Source: Antedon mediterranea
Lineage: Eukaryota; Echinodermata; Crinoidea; Comatulida; Antedonidae
Reading direction: 5' to 3'
Assembly: GCF_964355755.1 (NCBI RefSeq)
Contig: NC_092676.1
Coordinates: 28,068,288 to 28,132,287 of the forward strand
Length of the DNA stretch: 64,000 nt
Below are positions 24,201-33,200 of this stretch, piece after piece (the stretch's first letter is position 1; each line of letters opens with the position of its first letter). Under the pieces are notes generated by a model. It did not search any database and was not told where the DNA came from. It saw only the letters and a list, made by a program, of their open reading frames with translations. The position numbers and the translations under genes are program-made.

Positions 24201-27200
24201 CAAGAGAATAATTATTGTTAATGTTGTACTTCTGTATATATCAATATTAAAATCATGAACGGTGCGAATATTCAATGTAAACGATTAACTACCACATACT
24301 AATAAGGGCTAATTTACACAGACGAGCGGTAACGGTAACACACATATAGAATGTATGTTTCTTATGACCATTTACACAAAGCGTGGAGCAGACAGACGGA
24401 CAAGCTACACGTTTTTCCCCTTACCGTTATCGCTCGTCTGTGTAAATTGGCCTTAATACTAATAGAGCATTTCAATCCACATACGCTCGTCCATAGCAAC
24501 CATCATGTAAGCATCAATGTCAACATCATCCTTCCCCCTCCCCCACTTGCACTTACCACCTCGCACTATGAGCTTTGGCACCAGCCCATCATAATCATTA
24601 AGGCGGGCACCACTTTCTAGCGTAACTTGGAGTTCAAATTCCAGCGAGCGACCCTTTATGGCATCGAATTCTCTGGGTTCAACTGATACTACAGTTGGCG
24701 CTGATGAATTAAGAATAAAAATACAAAAATGAGTATCAACAGTTATGAAAAAATGAAATAAATTATGTAAAAATGAAAACCCCCAGCCCTATACGTTGAT
24801 AAATATTAAACTAAGCAGTTTTATAGTTGTGGAAAGTGTAGAAAAGTTTCAAATCATGAATTATGCATAAACGACTCACGATATCTCATGAATAATTCAT
24901 GATTTAATATATTTCTAAACAAATTATTGAATTTGAAATTGAAAGTAGTAGTAAACAATATGTGGTGTACGCAGAGTCATAATACGTGATCGCACATATT
25001 CATAATTATAAAATTTTTTATTAATTGGGTTAAGGCAGAAATGAATGAATAATTCACCTCATTATAGGAGAAAAAATAATGCGCCCAGGCTCAAGAAATA
25101 ATATTGACTTACGTTCATACACTGATATGGTAATCGGTTCTGTGCCATTTATTTCATCACCATCTCTGCTTATAACAGCAACGTCATAAACGTCTAAAAA
25201 ATAGTTTATATTGTTAAATACAATTTGTTTAATTTAAGAAATGTCCGTTTTCGGCAATATATACCGCTCCGATTTTTAGACTCGACTACAAAATAAGACA
25301 ATTACCTTGTTCAAGAGTTTCTCCTTCTGACGACTGGCACGTGACGGCAGTATTCGTTACGTCAGTCACTGGCCATTCGACGATGACGTCATTTGAAGTT
25401 GTCGACGAGAGCATACAATTAGTTATTTCGTTACGGCGAACGTTCCGAGAAACGCGTACATTACTACTATCGAATCCAGCGCCGTGTATAGTAATCTAAT
25501 AAAAACATAACTAAAAAAATAACTTAACTTAAAATATAGTTTAAATAACGATAATAATAAGCAGTGAATATAATAACAAAAATATAATAATTGATAAATA
25601 ACATAATACTATTAAAGTTATTATATTATTAAAAATTAATTTGATACGATGGTTTCTAATAGGACGCACACAAGGAGCATTTCAGATGATTCGTTTCTTG
25701 AGATTGGTCAAATTACTTGCGTCACGTCAGAGGCAAGGAAAGAGTGCAATTATTATTACTTAAGCGTGGTTCCAACTAGCGACGCAACGCAAGGACGTAA
25801 CGCAACGCAAGTGAATTGACCAATCACAAGCGATGGCTTATTCGCTTGTGATTGCTAACTGTCTATAACTTCGCTTGTCATTGATTAAAACGCTTGCGTT
25901 GCGTTTACGTCCTTGCGTTACGTTATAGTGGGAATCAAGCTTTACAGGTAATAATATTAACATAAACATTTTATATATAATGTATACGTTCAAACATATT
26001 TTATACAAAAGAAACGTCCATGTTATCTCCATGGTAAATAACAAATGTTTTTGTAATAAAATGGTAAATCGATTAATATTCACAATAGGTATAATATGCA
26101 CAAAGCTATCGATCGATCGATCATGTTAAATAAGGCCATCCGTTGTAATGGATTTTCTAAAGAATAAATTACCGGTGTTCACGTTCAATATGTACATACT
26201 TGGTCTTGTTTGGCTGTTTAAACCATGAAGGTCGATTTTAAAGCGTGGTTCTCACTAGCGACGCAACGTAACGCAATCGACGCAATGTAAGAAAATGCCC
26301 TTCCAATAATTGTGTCTGCGTGAAATTAAACCTACGAAGTTTGCAGAACTATTGTGTCGTCGGTTCCCATTCGTGATTACGCAATACAGCACGTTGCGTA
26401 GGTTGTGTTACGTTCCCCCGCTATGTGGGAACCACGCTTTAGAACAAAATTAGATAAAACTTCCAATGGAAAGTTAGTACCTGTTGTGTTCCTGAGTTAG
26501 GTAGCAGTGCTGGTTCCACGGACTTAATAACTTGACAACTCGATCCATCGCCATCACATATGCCACATGCATCTTCGACAAGGCCACTACAACATTACCC
26601 AAAGACAGTAATATATATGTATACAAATTTAGAAAATAATTAATTAATAAAAGTGGTTTAATTTTGATAAAGGCGCTATAGAAATAATAATGTTAATTCT
26701 AATGTTAATATTTAGCCTAAAATTCTTGCGATTGTTATTATTTGGACAGATATAGGCCTAAGTTTATTTTATATTTTAACTGATAATTGTGGAGATATAC
26801 TTTTTTAAAGCCTTGTCTACACTATTAAACTATGTGATGACAAAAAAATGTGATGTTCCCATATATGGACATGATGATGTCATATCACTACCATATTTGG
26901 GAATATCACTACCATATTTGGGCACGTCAGGTTTTTTTCAAACTTGTTTGTAATTACCCCGCGGACAACTACCTCTGACACAACACAATACTCCCCGTAG
27001 GACAACTACCTCCTGGACCTGGACAATACTCCGAGGGCAAATAATCTTTTAGGACAACTACCTCCGTAGGACAACTAACCCCTGAACAACTACCACCCAG
27101 ACAACTATCCCTTTAGAACAACTACCCCCCCCCCCCGGACGGACAACTACCACCCAGACCATTCAACAACCTGACTCTGCAACAGTGTATAATAGGAATT

Positions 27201-30200
27201 AATAACTATATTTTAATTCGTTACTTTGACGAATTACTATTCATTATTGTAAACAAAAGTAAAAGATTGAACATAAATATAGTCCTAAGGGAGGGGGTAG
27301 TTATCCGAGGGGTAGTTGACTGGGGGTAGTTGACCGGGGGGTAGTTGACCGGGGGGTAGTTATCCTAAGGGGGGGGGGTAGTTGTCCTAAGGGGGTAGTT
27401 GTCCGGGGGTTGTTATCCTAAGGGGTAGTTGTCCTAAGGGGGTAGTTGTCCGGGGAGTAGTTTTCCGGGGGGTAGTTGTCCGGTTGGTAAACATCCGGGG
27501 GGTAACTGTCTAGGGGGTAGGTGTCCTAAACCCTTTCATGTAATTCTAGGATAATTGGATCTGAATTTAAAAAGAAAATTGTCGACTGGTCGGGAGGCTG
27601 GGGGTAGGCCTAATATTACATATTCGACTCAACTAAAACATGTCTCGCTCCAGGTTTACAGTTAATCGTCTTATTGTACTATACTAACCTGTTTGGAACA
27701 TTATCACAACCGTTACACTTGGTTTTTTCTTCTTCTGGAGCGTTGAGGCATACGCCGCATTCGTTTTTCACCGGTTCACCTCTAACAACGCAGATACCAC
27801 ACTCTTTGTCGATACGAGCTCTGTTACGACCTAAAACAATAGAAAACATTGAAAATTCAGATAATGTCAATTTTCCTGTTTGAAATATTTTTGTTGAGTC
27901 AAAATTGGGGTTTTTTCAATTTCGGTTATCTGATAAGTTATCCGTCGGTTTCTAAAACTTGGTGGCCTCATTTGGACGCAACGAAACGACGTAGGAGCAA
28001 GAACACCAGTGATTTAATCTATCGCGTCGTGATTGGTCAAATTCTAAAGCTTGGTTCCCACTAGAACGTAACGCAAGGACGTAAACGCAACGCAAGCGTT
28101 TTAACCAATGACAAGCGAAGTTATAGACAGTTAGCAATCACAAGCGGATAAGCCATAGCTTGTGATTGGTCAATTCACTTGCGTTGCGTTACGTCCTTGC
28201 GTTGCGTCACTAGTGGGAACCACGCTTTAGCGTTGCGCTTACGTCCTTGCGTTGCGTGGGAGCCAAGATTTAGGCTACTAATATAATAGTGTCAATTACT
28301 CACCGTTTGTACAAGCCCCATTACAATCGGCGGCGGAAGGAATGATACCATCAGGCCCTACTCTCACGCAATCGCCGCAATCGTTTTCACCATAGGAAAA
28401 TGTTCCTTCAAGTTCGCAGACTCCTTTGCAATTGATACGATGACTGTTCTTATCTACCGCCAGTCCAGTCTCTCCACCTTAAACAACAAAAGGATATGCT
28501 TTTACATATTAAGGCCTTGTCTACACTACCAGACAAAAAAACACCTAACCCTTACCCACATATGGACATGTCATATCACTACCATATTTGGGAATATCAC
28601 ACATTTTTTGTCAAACTACAGTAGTTTGATAGTGTAGACGAGCTAAACAATCGTTCCCGAAACCCAAATTACCGTAAACGTATAATATAACTATAACTTG
28701 TGCTTACCGACACACTCTCCACATTTGTCTGACCTGGCATTTCCATTACAAGTTCCGTGACAATCTTTAGTCGTGTGCATAATTATTGTATCTGTACCGG
28801 ATACTTGGCATTCACCACAGCTGTCCTTGCCTGCGTCCCGTCCTCGATTAGTGTTACCACCAACACACAGTTCACAGTCGTTTAACACCGCTGTACCACC
28901 ACAGTCACCATTACAGTCAGTTTCTACATCACATTCTGAAAAACACACATTAATTGGAAAATGTTATTTGATACGATGACTGGTAAAGTAAAAGTGGAAT
29001 GAGTTCACAATCGTTATTAATGGTTTATTAATAATTTAATGAGAGTTTAATTATGATGTTGGAGAATAAAAGTATGTTTGTATTTAATTGTAAAATAAAC
29101 TATGTGAAAAATAGATAAATATATTGTAAACAAAATATGTTAAGTTATGTGTTAAGAGTTAATAATGAAAAGGAAATGAAAAAAAAAACAATGTTAATAG
29201 GATAAATAGGCCTATAAGAAAATATTTATGAAACAAATGTGTTAACTAGAAAAAACATTGTTAAGAAAGTATATTTTAAAGCACAGTATATAAGCTAAAC
29301 TATGTTTGTAAACATATTAGTTAAGTCGAAGATGCTTTCCAGATGGAATGCCATCCTGAGATGAGTAGTAGTAATTTTGTTTATTTTATTTATTTCATTT
29401 ATATGTAATTTACTTTCTATGGACCAGAGTTTCCGAAATAAAAGATTGAATGAATGAATTAAAAACACAATTGAAAAGTTAGAATATGTAAAATGCTGTT
29501 CTACAGTACATAACTATGATAAGAGAAATGTACAGTACAGTTATATATGAAAATAAAAGTGGGTTGAAAAAAAAAATACTTAAAAAATATTTCTGGACAT
29601 CTGGACGTCATGTAAATGTTTATTTGTTTTGGACTGTTTACAAATTTAAATTATCGCACAATTATCTCACCACCCAATCATGAGTATTTGAGTACTTATC
29701 TTTTAAGCAAGGTAATTTTATTTACCTTTACATCGTTTTCATAATTTGTTGAGTATTATCGACGTCATAAAAATACATTAATGTATTTTTACGGCTGAAG
29801 TTGCGAAGGTATTGAAGGCGGGCGAGGCAACTGGCCCCATGACACCAGGCGGCAGTCCTCTAACAATTCAAGCCGCTACCACATCCTTGACTGTGGATAA
29901 TGCCAGGCTCAGCCATTGGACGCGTCTGTAAACGATCTCTTTGAAGGTGAGCCGTCTCGGGACGACATAACAATGACTGACTCGATTGCTTTGGGCAGTA
30001 ATGTGCCACTATCGGTTAAAAATAAAATATGGGCAAATGGATACATTGACCTCAGGACTCTGATCAATAACGACAATGATGAATGCTATACCAGCGAACG
30101 CGAATTCTTTGCTTTACGCCTAGATGCAAGTTTGTACGATGTCAAGTATTATTCACGCGGAGCATTGTCGTCATTTCGTCATAAAAATACATTAATGTAC

Positions 30201-33200
30201 TTTTAACATGAACAAGTCGCGTGCGCAAATGAAGTTTATCATAGGCCAGCTATCCATGCCGATTGCATATATCTTAATCCACTCTCGATTCTTCTAATAT
30301 GTTAAGAACACTAATAATAATTGGTATTTCAATACCAATTTCCCGACGTCATAGTAACGTATTATTATATCTGACAAAAACTTGAGAATGACAATAGTTA
30401 ACCAAATGGCGTTGCTTAGCATCGCAATAAACACGTATATTCTAACCATTTTAACATAATTATGTATCTATATTGTAAACTTATAATATTGAATACAAAA
30501 TGACAGCCAGCTGTCAAACTAGAAAGATCGATTTTTGTTATCAATTTAAAGGTGTATTGTCGTCCTGAAAAAGAATAATTACTGAAAAAGTTGCTGGTGA
30601 ATAGGCCATTTTAATGTCACATAGTTGGTTTGTATCTTACTGAAAATGTCTGTTGTTGTCAAACTAGAAAGATCGATTTAATTATCAATTTAAAGGTGTC
30701 TTGTCGTAAAAGAATAATTACTGAACAACCATTTTAATGTCAATAATAGTTAGTTAATTTGATTTATCCTTTTTTCATGTTTTGAAGAACAATACAATTT
30801 TAATGTTTAATATCTTTGATATTATATTGGAGGGAAATATTTTATAATATGGAATTTCTTTTAGGAAAATATTTCTTGTGGTAGAGTTTTACTTTTACAA
30901 TTGAAAATCAAATATAGAGTGACAAAAAAATCACGAAAAACAGGGCGACGGTTTAAAGCAACACAACTCTATGGAGCGCCAACGCAGCAAAAGTATCATG
31001 CTAAAATAGTGTAACTTTTAAAATACACCTCTAATTTCATAAAAAGCACAGCGTAATTGTTAAAATACAAGTGTAAATTTTAAAATAACAGAGAAGTAGT
31101 AACATGCAATTGAATATTATAGCCAAACATGTGAGCATCTTTTATAATGATAACTTACAATAATATTTACTCTGGTACTAATAACTAAACACATTTTAGA
31201 ATGTGAATTACAAACAACATGAAAATATGATCTCGGAAATATACCCATTTTTAAAAGCATTGTTGAAACTATAAACTAAGTTTTTAATTAGTTGTTTTGT
31301 TTTACCTTCTTTAATGGGCCGTCGACCGCGGATAATTCTCGTTTCGTCTATGGATCCACCGGGTTCTCTATGGGTCGTGGGCTGTTGGGTTGTTCGCCGT
31401 CCGCCTCCAGTTTCGTCTTTGGAACCATCATGGCCGGGCTGTTTTGTTGTTCGCCGTCCGCCTCCAATTTCGTCTTTGGATCCACCGTGTTCTCTTTGGG
31501 TGGGCTGTTGTGTTGTTGACTGTCCGCGTCTTATAGTTTCGTCTTTGGAGCCACCGTGTTCTCTATCATGAGTGGGCTGTTGTGTTGTTTGCCGACCACC
31601 TTGAGTTTCGTCTTTGGAACCATCATGGGTGGGCTGTTGTGTTGTTCGCCGTTGGCCTCCAGTTTCGTCTTTCAAGCCTTCGTGTTCTCTGTCATGGGCA
31701 GGCTGTTCTGTTTGTCGGCCGTCCTCGTCACTTTCCTCATCTTTCATACCTTCATCTTTGCCGCCAGTACTATCATCCACAGCTCGTGTTGTTGGCAGAC
31801 GATCCGCGGGACTAGGATCTTTAGACTTCACAAATATAATATTTATCCAGATGACAAGGCAACATACACACGCTACCTTGAAATTTGAGATAGGCATTAT
31901 TCCTAATAATAAATAGGCCTACATACAGTACAAGAACGAGCATCCGCGATAACGGTTGCCTAATATTTGACTGCCGATATAGCAAATAAATTGCATCACT
32001 AAAAACCGAAATGTATGCCTTTTTTGATTGGTTAACTATACATAATAATACGCCAAAGCAGCCAATCACAATTATACTTTGTTGTCAATTATTTATAAAT
32101 GTATTCTTTAGTTAAAAAACGATCTATATATCTTTGTAATTGATGTAATGATTGTTATAACGTTACATAGTTCTATTTAAACGTAATGAATGCATAAGGT
32201 AACATTACCTCCACCAATGAGGTAATGTTTGCGTGTGTATTTTTGTCAGAATAACGTCAAAACTAAAGCGTGGTTCCCAGCGACGCAACTTAACGCAATC
32301 TACGCAACGTAAGCAAATGCCTTTCTAAAAGGCGTGGTTCCCACTAGGACGTAACGCAAGGACGTAAACGCAACGCAAGCGTGTTGACCAATAACAAGCG
32401 ACAGTTCGAACAATCCATCGCTCGTGATTGGTCAAATCACTTACGTTGCGTTACGTCCTTGTGTTGCGTCTCTAGTGGAAACCAAGCATAAAGCTTATTT
32501 CCCACTAGAACGTAACGCAAGGACGTAAACGCAACGCAAGTGTTTTAACCAATGACAAGCAAAGTTATAGACAGTTAGCAATCACAAGCGAATAAGCCAT
32601 CGCTTGTGATTGGTCAATTCACTTGCGTTGCGTTACGTCCTTGCGTTGCGTCGCTAGTAGGAACCACGCTTAATAATTGTGTTTGCCCCGGCATGCGTCG
32701 GTTCCCACTTGTGATTACGCAATACAGCACTTTGCATCGTTACGTTCTTGTGGGAACCACGCTTAAAAGACGGATCAACTACAAATAGATATGGTCACGG
32801 AAGATTCTATTGAATGTTGGAGGCAATGATATAACAATAAACAAAATATATTACATTAGGCAAACCCTATTTGATTTTGGCCTACACATTAGTTCGGTAT
32901 TTCAAACAATAAATTTAAAAACGGAGCTTAATATTTTTTTATTTTGGAGGAGGTCAGTATATGTAATCTCCCATTGCTTGTTGTATCTATTATTATCAAT
33001 AGAATAATTACTAATAATTATTGGTAAAATCAATAAATATTGTATCATAAATAACGACAACCTGATACGACACGTATGATGACGTCACTAAGTTATTATT
33101 TCTTAAATAATTTATTAAAAAACCTAGTATATAGTTAATTCAATGGGTTCGCACTTACCCGATATTTGCCTTTCTGTAGGATTTCTTCCACCAATTGATG

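Noticed and set aside
31292-31916. Several Cys/Ser-rich plus-strand ORFs
   Set aside because: Antisense to the KDE/TTQQP exon, which has a signal peptide, good donor and correct phase.
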